Positions 9,222 to 19,400 of a DNA stretch of 64,000 bases are shown here, in pieces. The stretch's first letter is position 1; each line of letters opens with the position of its first letter. Source of the stretch: Gemmatimonadota bacterium (GTDB lineage: Bacteria; Gemmatimonadota; Gemmatimonadetes; Longimicrobiales; Gaopeijiaceae); contig JAJDTB010000009.1 of assembly GCA_022827345.1 (NCBI GenBank), forward strand, positions 124,001 to 188,000. The letters are read 5' to 3'. A program made the position numbers and the translations under genes. The notes beneath the pieces are model-generated. The model was not told the DNA's origin, ran no database searches, and saw only the letters and a list, made by a program, of their open reading frames with translations.

Positions 9222-10642
9222 ACTTCATTACCGGAATCCATTTGTCGCGCCGCACCTTCCTGCGGGGAGTCGGCACCTCCATGGCGCTGCCCCTCCTCGA
9301 TGCGATGGTGCCCGCCGGCAGGAGGTGGACCGATCCCATGCGGCGGTCCGAGTTCACCCGCCTAGTCTGCGTCGAGGAGTCGATGGGGGTCGCGGGATCG
9401 AGCGACTGGGGGGCGGCCCGGCATCTGTTCGCCCCGGCCAGCGCCGGAAGGAACTTCGAGCTGGTCGCGGACAGTCAGCTCAAGCCGCTGGAGCGCTTCC
9501 GCGATGTCATGACGATCGTCAGCAACACCGACGTGCGGGCGGCGGAACCCAAGCGGGCAGAGGAGATCGGGGGCGATCACGATCGCTCGACCGCGGTGTT
9601 CCTCACCCAGGCGCATCCGAAACAGACGCAGGGGTCGGACATCTTCCTGGGGACCTCGCTGGACCAGCTGCACGCCCAGCGCTTCGGGCGGGACACGGCG
9701 CTGCCCTCCCTGGAGCTGTGCATCGAGGGAATCGACCGGGGCGGCGGGTGTGCCTACAACTACCACTGCGCCTATACGACCTCGCTGGCGTGGGCGTCCC
9801 CGAACCAGCCGCTGCCCGCCATTCGCGAGCCCCGCGTGGTGTTCGAGCGACTGTTCGGCGCGGGCGACACGCCGGAGGACCGCGCCGCCCGTCGCAGGGC
9901 CGACCGCAGCATGATCGACTGGATCACCACCGAGGTGGCGCGTCTGCGGCGCGAGCTCGGGGCGGTGGATCGCCTCGCACTGGACGAGTACGTGGACCAC
10001 ATCCGCGAGATCGAGCGCCGCATCCAGCTGGTGGAGGCCCGCCATGCGACGGGCGAGGAGCGCGCCATGCCGGAGGCTCCGTCGGGCGTCCCGGATTCGT
10101 TCGAGGAGCACATGAAGCTCATGTTCGACCTGCAGCTGATCGCCCTGCAGGCGGATCTGACCCGCGTCATCACCTTCAAGACGGGGTTCGACCAGTCGAA
10201 CCGGACCTTCCCGGGCAGCGGCACGACCCGCTCCATCCACGGGGCGTCGCACCACGGCAATGTGGCCGACCACCTGATGGACTACCAGAAGATCAACACC
10301 TACCGGCTCTCCCAGCTCGGCTACTTCCTCGACAAGCTGCGCGCGACCACGGAGGTCGACGGCTCCCTGCTCGACAAGACCGCGGTCATCTGGGGATCGC
10401 CGATGGCGGACGGCAATCTCCACAATCACCGCCGGGCCCCGCTTCTGATGTTCGGGGGCGCCAACGGGGCGCTGGAGGGCGGGATACACGTGAAGGCTCC
10501 GGACGGGACGCCGATGGCGAACGCGTTCGTGACGCTGATGCGGAAGATCGGTCATCCCGACGTGGACACCTTCGGTGACAGCGACGGGGCGCTGCCGCTG
10601 GACTTTCCCGAGCAGGCGTCGCCGGCGCGGGGTGGGCCGTGA
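9218..10642 (+). CDS. DUF1552 family protein, Tat-exported
   Basis: This 474-aa protein starts at an ATG that overlaps the stop of the DUF1592 gene (ATGA). The N-terminus has a twin-arginine signal, SRRTFLRGVGTSMALPLLDA. The body matches the DUF1552 family, which is regularly encoded next to DUF1592 proteins. Recognisable segments include HDRSTAVFLTQAHPKQT, SMIDWITTEVARLRREL and a His-rich stretch (SIHGASHHGNVADHLMDY). The fold resembles alkaline-phosphatase or sulfatase-like exported proteins, but I see no complete catalytic metal site. It probably works in the periplasm with the haem-motif partner encoded upstream. The stop overlaps the GTG start of the ankyrin gene. Confidence 0.88.
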   Translation: MNFITGIHLSRRTFLRGVGTSMALPLLDAMVPAGRRWTDPMRRSEFTRLVCVEESMGVAGSSDWGAARHLFAPASAGRNFELVADSQLKPLERFRDVMTIVSNTDVRAAEPKRAEEIGGDHDRSTAVFLTQAHPKQTQGSDIFLGTSLDQLHAQRFGRDTALPSLELCIEGIDRGGGCAYNYHCAYTTSLAWASPNQPLPAIREPRVVFERLFGAGDTPEDRAARRRADRSMIDWITTEVARLRRELGAVDRLALDEYVDHIREIERRIQLVEARHATGEERAMPEAPSGVPDSFEEHMKLMFDLQLIALQADLTRVITFKTGFDQSNRTFPGSGTTRSIHGASHHGNVADHLMDYQKINTYRLSQLGYFLDKLRATTEVDGSLLDKTAVIWGSPMADGNLHNHRRAPLLMFGGANGALEGGIHVKAPDGTPMANAFVTLMRKIGHPDVDTFGDSDGALPLDFPEQASPARGGP

Positions 10643-12702
10643 GCACCCGGATCGCAGGCCCGGGAGCCGGCGGGGCGTCACGGCGGCGGCGAAGTCTCCG
10701 GGGCGTGGGCCGCGGGCTGCTGGTCCGGGCCGCCCTGGCGGGCGTGTTGCAGATGACGTTCGGCGTCGCGGACGGAGCGGCGGTCCAGGGGGTCGATCCG
10801 GCGGCGCTGGCCGAGCTGGCCGAGCTGGCCGCAGCCGAGAGGCTGGAGCTCCGCGACGATCTGCTGGAGGCTGCCCGGCTTGGCGACGCGGAGGCGGTCC
10901 GGGCCCTGCTGCGGGCGGGAGCGGACGCGAGCGCGGCGCGGGGCGACGGGATCACCGCACTCCACCTGGCGGCTGAACACGGACACGCCGGATCGGTCCG
11001 CGCGCTGCTCCACGCCGGGGCAGCGGTGGACGCCGGAACGCGGATCGGGCGCTACACGCCCCTGCACCTCGCCGCCCGCGGCGGCCACGACAACGCGGTG
11101 GCCCTCCTGCTGGACGCCGGCGCCGACCCGCGCGCCGAGACGACCAACAGCCGCGCAACCGCGCTCCACCTGGCGGCCGGAGCCGTGGGGGGCACGGCGG
11201 CCGTGGCCGCTCTGCTGGAGCACGGTGCCGACCCCGACGCGCGCGAGGCGTCCGCCGGCCAGACGCCGCTCTTCTTCGCGGCGGCAGCAAACCGGGCCGA
11301 GGCGATCGCGGTCCTCCTGGACGGCGGTGCCGACCCGGGCCTCACCACCAACGAAGTCGATGTGCTCCGCAGTCTGGCGCTCGACCGCGAATCGAGCCGG
11401 CGGTTCCGCCAGCGGCTCAGGCAGCCTCCCGAGGCAGCTGACCCATACGGCCCACAGCCGGCGACCCATACAACCCATACCGACGGACCCAGCCCTGCCG
11501 TAGTCCAGGCCGCGATCCATGCAGAGCGCGAGTTCCTGCGCTCCGGCCACGATGTCGGCCCGGTCGACGCCCGCTCCCTGGCGCGCGTCGGGGCCGACTA
11601 CCCGGGCGGCCCCGATGTCGTCCGGCCCCCGTACCGCGAGTCACTCGTCGGACGCACCGGCGGCATGACCGCGCTCCTCTACGCCGCCCGCGAGGGCAAC
11701 CGCGAAGCCGCCGCCGCGCTTCTGGACGGCGGCGCCGACATCGACCAGCGGAGCGCCGACGGCACCAGCCCTCTCCTGATGACCGCGCTCAACGGCCACT
11801 TCGACCTCGCTCTCGAACTCATCGCGCGCGGCGCCGACCCCAACCCGTCCGCCCTCACCGACGGCGCGACCCCCCTGTTCGCCGCCCTTCAGACGCAGTG
11901 GGCGCCCAAGTCCAACTATCCCCAGCCCCGCGCCCAGGACCGCCAGCGCGCCGGGCACATCGAGGTCGTGCAGGCCCTCCTCGAAGCGGGCGCCGACCCC
12001 AACCCCCGCCTCCACACCCATCTCTGGTACTGGGAATTCGGCCTCACCAAGATGGGGATCGACCTGACCGGAGCCACGCCCTTCTGGCGCGCCGCCTTCG
12101 CCCAGGACCTCGAGGCCATGAGGCTGCTGGTCGCCCACGGCGCCGATCCGAACATCCCCACCCGCTGGCCGGACGTCGGCATGCGGGAGCGCCGCCAGCA
12201 GGACGGCCGCCAGCAGGAGGACTCGGGCCTGCCCCACATCCCCCCGGGAGCCCCGAACGCCTGGCCCATTCACGCGGCCACCGGGGGAGGCTACCTGGGC
12301 CTGGGCGCGTTCAGCGTGCGCAATCGGCCCCGCCAGTTCATGGCCGCCGTGCGCTATCTGGTGGAGGAACTCGGCGCCGACGTCAATCACCGCGACTCGT
12401 GGCTGTATACGCCGCTCCACTACGCCGCCTCCCGGGGCGACAACGAGCTGATCGAGTATCTGGTGTCTCAGGGCGGGGATGTGAAGGCGATCACCCGCCT
12501 GGGACAATCCACCGCCGACATGGCGCGCGGCGGGCGAGCGGGGTTCTTCAAGCGCGTCGCATACCCCGAGACGCTGGATCTGCTGACGAGCCTGGGTTCA
12601 ACGCTCGAGTGCCTGCACACGCACTTTCTCGACACCGGCGACTTCTGCCCCGGCGCGGGAGTCGGCGATCCCTGGGCGCCCCGGACAGACGGCAGGCGAT
12701 AG
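10639..12702 (+). CDS. Exported ankyrin-repeat protein
   Basis: The 687-aa protein begins at a GTG that overlaps the upstream stop (GTGA). An N-terminal hydrophobic stretch (LLVRAALAGVLQMTFGVADG) suggests export. At least eight ankyrin repeats follow, for example TALHLAAEHGHAGSVRALLHAGA and TPLHYAASRGDNELIEYLVSQGG. They form an N-terminal block (about residues 70-240) and a C-terminal block (about 340-640), separated by a Pro-rich linker. Ankyrin repeats bind protein partners; the partners are probably the DUF1592 and DUF1552 proteins of the same operon. The last about 40 residues contain two Cys (ECLHTHFLDTGDFC) that could form a disulfide. No enzymatic domain is visible. Confidence 0.9.
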   Translation: MSTRIAGPGAGGASRRRRSLRGVGRGLLVRAALAGVLQMTFGVADGAAVQGVDPAALAELAELAAAERLELRDDLLEAARLGDAEAVRALLRAGADASAARGDGITALHLAAEHGHAGSVRALLHAGAAVDAGTRIGRYTPLHLAARGGHDNAVALLLDAGADPRAETTNSRATALHLAAGAVGGTAAVAALLEHGADPDAREASAGQTPLFFAAAANRAEAIAVLLDGGADPGLTTNEVDVLRSLALDRESSRRFRQRLRQPPEAADPYGPQPATHTTHTDGPSPAVVQAAIHAEREFLRSGHDVGPVDARSLARVGADYPGGPDVVRPPYRESLVGRTGGMTALLYAAREGNREAAAALLDGGADIDQRSADGTSPLLMTALNGHFDLALELIARGADPNPSALTDGATPLFAALQTQWAPKSNYPQPRAQDRQRAGHIEVVQALLEAGADPNPRLHTHLWYWEFGLTKMGIDLTGATPFWRAAFAQDLEAMRLLVAHGADPNIPTRWPDVGMRERRQQDGRQQEDSGLPHIPPGAPNAWPIHAATGGGYLGLGAFSVRNRPRQFMAAVRYLVEELGADVNHRDSWLYTPLHYAASRGDNELIEYLVSQGGDVKAITRLGQSTADMARGGRAGFFKRVAYPETLDLLTSLGSTLECLHTHFLDTGDFCPGAGVGDPWAPRTDGRR

Positions 12703-12747
12703 GGGCGGACCGCATCGGCCGGACAGAGAGGTCAGCAGACGCACGCC

Positions 12748-14952
12748 TCACTCTCCAAAACGCCGCGCCAGCAGGTATCGATACAGCTTCAACGCGAGCC
12801 GCTCCTCATCCTCCTCCAGCCGGTGCCGGGCGGCCGGCGTCAGCACCATCGTCTCGCACGGCATGTCCGCGCTCACCGTTGGCGGCTGCTTGTCCGAAGC
12901 GTCGACCGGCCAGATCGCATCACCCGGTCCGAACTGACGGACTCGCCTGCCCGCGGGGTCATGGGCGGAAGCCCGGCCGGAGGTCAGCAGCTGCAGGCCT
13001 TCGCTCGGCGCACCCGGCCCCGCGAGAACTTCCCCGGAAGAGTACAGGCGCGGATTCAGCCAGCTTCGGAGCTCGTCCACCAGGTCCTCGAAACGGGTGA
13101 GCCGCTCGAGCTGGCTGTCCAGGTCGGCGGCGGCCCGCTCCAGCACGGAGACGCGGTGCTCGTCGATCATGCCGGCGTTCGTTCTCCAGGCTTCGATGAC
13201 GATCTCCTCACAGTGTTCGAGCGCGCGGTCCGTATTCGGCTCGACCCGCAGGGCGGCAAACTCCGAGGGGGGGAGATTGCGTTCCAGACCGCTCCTCACC
13301 TGTTCCGACGGCCCGCTCAGGACCATCGTCACGCCGGCGGCACCGGCCGATTGCGTCAGCCTCACGAGGACGTTCACCGCCGAAAAGTCGAAACCGGAGA
13401 CGTCGGTGAAATCCAGCATGATGCAGGTGGGGCGCGGGTCGCCGGCAAGCGACTCCCTGAGCTTATCGGCGAGGGAGTAGACGCTTCCGAAGAAGATGTA
13501 GCCGCGCAGGCGCCAGACCAGCGCGCGGGCGCCCTCCTCCTGGAGGATGACCCGATCCGGGACGGAACGCGTCTTGGTACTGCGGAGTTCGCGCACCGTG
13601 ACGCGCGATCGGACGGGGTCCACGCGGCTGAGGCGCACGGCGAAGAACACGAGGGTGACCAGCATCCCGGCGCCCACGCCTTCGAATAGCCCGAACACCA
13701 CGGTGACGCCCGCGATCAGCACGATGACGGCGTACTCCGTCCAGGGGAGACGCCTCCGGGTGCTCACGAGCCCTCCGTCCAGCATGCCGAGTCCGGCGAA
13801 GAACAGGATGCCGCCCACGAGCGGTACCGGCACCAGGTTCAGCATTCCGTCGCCCAGAAACAGCGCGGCCCCGATGACGAGGGCCGCGACGATTCCGGTG
13901 AGGCGGGTGGCTGCCCCGAACAGCTTGCTGCGCAGCGACGCGGGCACGATCATGCTCGCGGTCGTGCCGCCGCCCAGGCCCGCCACCACGTTCGCGAGCC
14001 CGGTCGCGCGAAACTCGCGGTTCCAGTCCAGGTCCTGGTTCGCGGCCATCTCGAGGCCGGCGAAGTTCATGATCACCACGATCAGCGCGACCAGCACCAG
14101 CAGCAGAACGTCGGGGAACTGCACCGCCATTGCGGCCCAGTCCACATGCGCCAGATCCGCAGGCCCCAGCGCCGGCCACAGGTTTGCTTCGGAGGTGCCC
14201 GTCAGCAGGAGACCCGCCGCCCTCGCCTCGTCGCCGGAGATGCCGCGGAGCGCCAGCGCGAGGTGATATGCACCGGTGGCGACCGCGACGCCCACCGGCA
14301 GGATGAGCGGACGGCCCCACCGCTTCATGGCGAGGTACAGGGCGGCGCCGAATACCAGGCCGGGGCCCCACTTCCATAGCTCCGGCGGTTGCAGGAGCGC
14401 CGGAATCGCGGGCCAGTCCATCTCCGCTCCCATCAGGGACATGGCGGCGAGGCACACGACGCCCCCGATTCCGGCCACGAACCCGGCCGCGACCGAATAG
14501 GGGACGAAGCGCACCAGATTGGCGAGCCCGAATCGTCCGATCACGAGAAAGCACGCGCCGGCGGTGACCGCCCCGATCGTGAGCGCCCCCGCGGTGGTGG
14601 CGAACAGGGTGTCGCCCTCGGCGCCCATCGTGGCACCGACCTGCGCCATCACGATGACCAGCGCGGGAGACAGCCCGGAGATCGCTCCGCGAAAGCCACC
14701 GGCGAGCGCGATGACGAGGCAGGCGGCGAAATTTCCGAAGAGCACCAGGCCGATGCCCTGGGAGGAATACGGGCCGAGCGGTCCCGAGAATATCAGGCTT
14801 CCGTAGGCGACCTGGGCGACGAGCAGGGCGAGCCCCGAAGTGAAACCGGCTGCCAGGGCCGGAAAGGCCTTCGCCGAGACGGTGTCCGCACGAAGCTCTG
14901 ACGCGAGGTCGCGAAGCGCTGAAGTCACCGTCGTGGTCTCGTGCGAGAGCAA
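12748..14952 (-). CDS. SulP-family anion transporter with STAS and cyclic-nucleotide-binding-like domains
   Basis: The protein has about 734 residues. The first about 430 residues are a SulP/SLC26 membrane domain with roughly 12-14 hydrophobic segments, including NFAACLVIALAGGFRGAISG and a NFAGLEMAANQDLDWNREF segment. A STAS domain follows (IMLDFTDVSGFDFSAVNVL). A C-terminal cNMP-binding-like fold spans about residues 630-734 (SSGEVLAGPGAPSEGLQLLTSG). The phosphate-binding cassette FGExAL is absent, so it may not bind a cyclic nucleotide. The start is a TTG at 14952 with no strong ribosome-binding site; GTG 14928 is an alternative. Likely substrates are sulfate, bicarbonate or another anion. 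Confidence 0.85.
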   Translation of the reverse strand: MLSHETTTVTSALRDLASELRADTVSAKAFPALAAGFTSGLALLVAQVAYGSLIFSGPLGPYSSQGIGLVLFGNFAACLVIALAGGFRGAISGLSPALVIVMAQVGATMGAEGDTLFATTAGALTIGAVTAGACFLVIGRFGLANLVRFVPYSVAAGFVAGIGGVVCLAAMSLMGAEMDWPAIPALLQPPELWKWGPGLVFGAALYLAMKRWGRPLILPVGVAVATGAYHLALALRGISGDEARAAGLLLTGTSEANLWPALGPADLAHVDWAAMAVQFPDVLLLVLVALIVVIMNFAGLEMAANQDLDWNREFRATGLANVVAGLGGGTTASMIVPASLRSKLFGAATRLTGIVAALVIGAALFLGDGMLNLVPVPLVGGILFFAGLGMLDGGLVSTRRRLPWTEYAVIVLIAGVTVVFGLFEGVGAGMLVTLVFFAVRLSRVDPVRSRVTVRELRSTKTRSVPDRVILQEEGARALVWRLRGYIFFGSVYSLADKLRESLAGDPRPTCIMLDFTDVSGFDFSAVNVLVRLTQSAGAAGVTMVLSGPSEQVRSGLERNLPPSEFAALRVEPNTDRALEHCEEIVIEAWRTNAGMIDEHRVSVLERAAADLDSQLERLTRFEDLVDELRSWLNPRLYSSGEVLAGPGAPSEGLQLLTSGRASAHDPAGRRVRQFGPGDAIWPVDASDKQPPTVSADMPCETMVLTPAARHRLEEDEERLALKLYRYLLARRFGE

Positions 14953-15260
14953 CCGGCGGCGCCTGCGGGCATTTCCGGGTGCACCGGCCCAATGAGTCGG
15001 CCTTGAATCTCCCTGCGCGTCACAGGCCCTCTCCCCGCTGAGAAATGCGTTCTCCCCGATGCCGGGAGCGTTCCCCCCGCTCCAGTCTTCGCTCGGGATC
15101 CCCAGGCAAACCCGTCCAATCTACGCCGGAAACGACACGTCGTACCAGCCGCGTTTCATGGGCATCGGGTTGCGTGATCTCCATTCGGCTTGCGGGAATG
15201 GCGCACGCACCGGAATCTTGATCCATCTCGCGCCACACCAACCCGCAGACCCTCGTCGCC
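14953..15260. other. Divergent intergenic region, 308 bp
   Basis: This lies between the SulP gene (minus) and the NHL lipoprotein gene (plus). I see no open frame with coding character, no RNA gene and no convincing promoter hexamers. It presumably holds both promoters. Confidence 0.5.
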
Positions 15261-16481
15261 ATGCACCGCCGCCAACGCCAGACCCTCGAAAACCGCCGCT
15301 TCTTCCGGGGGTGGCTTGTCGCGTGCCTCCTCGTCGCCGCCGGCGCGTGGGCGTGCAGTCCTGCTGCGGGAGATCGGGACGGCGGCAGCGGCCAGGGCGG
15401 AGGGGACGACCACAGCGGCGGGAGCGCGACGGTCGCCAAGGGCGGCGACGACCGCACCGGGCCGTACGATCCCGTGCCGGGATGGTGGAAGCCGGCGCCC
15501 GACCACGACGAAGAGTGGAGCTGGGGTCAGGTGGCGGGAGTGGCGGTGGATCACGCCGACCGGATCATCGTGGTGACGCGGGGCGACTGGCCCGCCGACC
15601 GGTCGCAGCCGCGCCAGGGCAGGCTGCGCCGCACCAACTTCGTCGTGGTGGCGAACGGCGACGGCGAGATCGTGGAGCAGTGGGCGCAATGGGACTCGAT
15701 CTTCACGCTGCCCCATCAGGTGTACATCAACCCGTACGACAGCGAGCGGCATGTGTGGGTCGTGGACAGCGGCGGCGGAGCCGGGCACATGCAGGTGGTC
15801 AAGTTCACCAACGACGGCAGCGAGATCGTCATGCGGCTGGGAGAGCGCGACCACCCCAAGACCCGCGCGGCCGCGCGCCAGCGCTTCGACTGGGGACCCC
15901 ACACCTACGGCTGGCCGTCGAAGCTGGCGTTCCTCCCCGACGGGACCTTCCTGCTGGCCGACGGATACTGGAACTCGCGCATCGTGAAGTACACGGAAGA
16001 CGGCGAGTTCATCATGGAGTGGGGCGCGCTCGGCGACGGCCCCGGCGAGTTCGATCTCCTGCACGGCCTCGCCGTCGATGAGGATCGGGTCTACGTCGGA
16101 GACCGCCAGAACGAGCGCCTGCAGCTGTTCACGCACGACGGCGAATTCATCGAGGAATGGCCCGGCATCTTCGACCCGGTCAACATCTGGATCGACGAGA
16201 ACCGGGCCGTGTGGGTGCTCGATGCAAGCCTGAACCGCATCCTCAAGTACGACCGCCAAGGGCGCCTGCAGGACTACTGGGGGGCGTACGGGAGCGCGGG
16301 CGCCATCGGGCGCGGCACCTGGCCGGGCGGGCTGTCGCTGCCACACCAGATGGACATGGACGACGACGGCAACCTCTACATCGCGTCCTACAGCGGCGGC
16401 TGGATCAACAAGTTCACGCCGAAGCCGGACGCGCCGGCGGAACGGCTGATCGGGCCGCGGCTCCTGCTGCCGGGGGAATAG
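15261..16481 (+). CDS. NHL-repeat beta-propeller lipoprotein
   Basis: This 406-aa lipoprotein has a signal peptide (WLVACLLVAAGAWAC, lipidated Cys at residue 32) and a Gly/Asp/Ser-rich linker to about residue 65. An NHL-type six-bladed propeller follows. Blade motifs include GVAVDHADRIIVV, HQVYINPYDSERHVWVVDSG, KLAFLPDGTFLLADGYWNSRIV, GLAVDEDRVYVGDRQNERLQ and HQMDMDDDGNLYIASYSGGW. Related propellers occur in peptidylglycine-lyase-like proteins, but no catalytic His/metal set is identified here, so a binding role is as likely. The stop codon (16479-16481) abuts the stop of the convergent fusion gene with no spacing. Confidence 0.88.
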   Translation: MHRRQRQTLENRRFFRGWLVACLLVAAGAWACSPAAGDRDGGSGQGGGDDHSGGSATVAKGGDDRTGPYDPVPGWWKPAPDHDEEWSWGQVAGVAVDHADRIIVVTRGDWPADRSQPRQGRLRRTNFVVVANGDGEIVEQWAQWDSIFTLPHQVYINPYDSERHVWVVDSGGGAGHMQVVKFTNDGSEIVMRLGERDHPKTRAAARQRFDWGPHTYGWPSKLAFLPDGTFLLADGYWNSRIVKYTEDGEFIMEWGALGDGPGEFDLLHGLAVDEDRVYVGDRQNERLQLFTHDGEFIEEWPGIFDPVNIWIDENRAVWVLDASLNRILKYDRQGRLQDYWGAYGSAGAIGRGTWPGGLSLPHQMDMDDDGNLYIASYSGGWINKFTPKPDAPAERLIGPRLLLPGE

Positions 16482-19400
16482 CTACCGCCCGGTCTCCTCA
16501 CCCGGCCGGTATCGCCTGATCGTCTGGCGGGCGATCTCTTCCTCGGTCCACGCCACCGCCTTCAGTTCTCCCCGCGCGAACAACGCGGCCTGGTCGGCGA
16601 AGTGGGGCGATTCGGTCCGCGCCGTCTGTCCGTAGGCAAGGACCGTGTAGGCCCGGGGAATGTCCTCGAACTCGACCAGCAGAACCCAGGAGTCCCCGCG
16701 GTTGGCCGCCCTCCGGCCGTCGTCCCTCTCCTCGTAGGACACGACGCGGAAGCAGCCCAGCGTGGGCGGGCAGCCCGACACCGGCACGTCGACGTCCGCG
16801 CGGATCACGCGATGCACCTCGCCCCAGGCGATGTCGAGCGCAATCCCGTCGTCGCGCATCGACCGGGCTGCCGCGGCGAGGGCCTCGCGGGCCGCAGCCG
16901 GATCTTTCAGACCGGCAGGAGTGTCCACCGGCCGCTCCGGGTCCCACTGCCGGGCCCACCGAAGCGAGTCGGGGGCGGCGACGAAGTACTCGGCCGCCCA
17001 GCGCTCGAAGAGTACGCCGCCCCGACTTTCCGCCGCAGCGGTGCGGTCCCAGGCGGCCAGAACCGCCGCCGCCTCGTCCAGGCCGTCCTCTCCGCCCGCG
17101 CCCCGCGCTCCATCCGCACCCGGGTCCTCGCCTGCCCCGGTTGCCGCGGCCAGAAGGTCGTCCATCACCCTCTCCGCCATGAGCATCCGCGGCGAATGCT
17201 TGAGCCGGATCACGTCGTCCATGTCGACGCGCCCCGCACCCTCGGCCAGCTCCAGCGACAGCTGGCTCCGCAGGCGCAGCCTCCGCTCCGGCAGGTTGTG
17301 CGGCACCGTGTCGCGGTCCATGGGCACGCTGAGGTTCGTGTAGTCGGGCGGGTCGTTGGCCTGCTGGACGTACCCGCCGGGCGGATTGAGGTAGAGCGGC
17401 AGGTCCTCCCACGCCACCAGTTCCGACCACATGTCGGCGCTCGAAGCCGCGTGCGCAGCCGTGTCGCCGGTGACCGGGTGGGGGAGCAGCGGCAGCCGGG
17501 CGTTGTAGTAGTGCGCGATGTTCCCGTCCCGGTCGGCGTAGGTGAAGTTCGAGGTGGGATGGGCGCGCATCCGCATGACTTCGAGCCACTCGTCGAGGTC
17601 CTCCGCCATCATCATCCGCATGAACTGCTCGCCGCGGCGGAACTCGCCGTCGCGCGGATCCTTCAGCAGGTAAACGTGCTCGCCGGTGCGGTGGATCACG
17701 GGCCCGTGCGGCGTGTGCCAGGTCGTCCGCGTCTCGAACGCGGTGCCTCCGTCGGCGGTCCGGTAGTCCACGCTCACGTCGCGCCGGGTCAGCGGCAGGG
17801 GCCGCCCGTCGAGGACCGCATGGTCGGCCAGGTCGGGATGCGCGTCCAGCCGATACACCTGCGACAGCGTCGGGTAGTTGTTGGTCGTCGCCCAGCCGAG
17901 CCGCGGATTGAAGCCGCCGATGATCCCGAACGCCGTCCCGATCCGGAAGTCCCCGTAGAAATCGATCACGCCGGGCACGCGCACGTGCGCCTCGTAGTAG
18001 GTGAGCCCGGAGGGACGGTCGAGCAGATCGTGGTCCCCCTCCCAGCGGAGGTGGGGGTTGCGGAGGAGGATCGGCCGCCCCGACTCGGTGCGCGAACCGT
18101 GAAACGCCCAGGCGTTGGAGCCGTCGAGGAGGAAGGATGGGGTGGGCTCCTGCGACCGTGCGCCTGCCGCAGCGTCATCGGGTTCCGCGCCCTCGGCCCG
18201 CAACCGCGCCACGAACCGTGCCGCGTCCCCGCGGCTCCAGGTCTGCACGTCGCGGGCGAGGGCGTCGACACCCGTGAAGTCCGGCTCGATCCAGGGCGGA
18301 TACTCGTCCGGGTGGAGGCGGATGTAGTGGTTCACGCCATCGGCGAAGCCGCGGTAGATGTCGCGGGTGCGCGGGTCGAGGCGGTGGAAGGTCGCCACGG
18401 CGCGGGCGTGGCCGTCGCGGGCCGCGAAATCGGCGGCGAGTTCATCCGGGCCGAGGTGGCGGGCGAGGGTGCCGCGGCTGGCCACCATCCCGACCGCGAT
18501 CGAAGCGCCGTAGTCCTCCGACTGCACGTAGCCGAGCGCGAACCCCATGGCCTTGAGGTCTTCGGCGAGGATGTGGGGGATGCCGTATTCTGTGCGGCGG
18601 ACCTCGACCCGGCGCGCCAGGGCGGCAGCGGTGTCGGGGGTCTGGGCCACGGGGACGGGAGACACCACCTCGGCGCTCTGTATGATGGCGCCCTCCTGCA
18701 CGGCATCGACGACCTCCATCCCCTCCACAACCTTCCCGTAGATGGTGTAGTTGAAGTCGAGGCGCAGGTTGTCGACCAGGTTGATGAAGATCTGTGCGTC
18801 GCCGGTGTCACGGCCGCGGGTGGAGAGGCCGACGGTGCCGCGCCAGTGGGCCGCGCCGCTGATCTCGTCGCGGCTGTAGGGGCCGTCGCCGGAGTACTCG
18901 TTGGCGTTGGGGCTGCCGCCCTGGATGACGAAGTTGGGTTCGACGCGGTGGAAGGTGAGGCCGTCGAAGTGGCCCTCGGCGGCGAGGCGGGCGAAACGGT
19001 CGGCGTTGGTCGCGGCGAGATCGGGGCGGAGCGCAATGACGATGTCGCCGAGCCCGGCCATGTGGAGGACGACGGCGGAGCGTTCGAGGTCGCGGAAGCG
19101 GGTGGCGGTGGGGGTGGGGGTGCGGGGCGGCGGTTGGGGCGCGGCCTGGTGGGCCTCGCCGGTGGCTTCGGTGAGGAGCGCGGCGGCGCGCTCGGCGATG
19201 ACGGGATCGAAGTCGGTCAGGTACGGGGCGAGGTCGTCGCGGCTGAAGCCGCCCACCGCGCCGATGCCGTCGAGGAGCGCGACGCGCACGTCCCGCTCCG
19301 TCTCGCGCTGCGCGGCGGAGAAGCGGGCGAGGGCGGAGAGGAGCGGGGGCACAGGGGCGTCGGCGCCGGCGCGTGCGACGAGCAGGCGGGTGGCGGTCAT

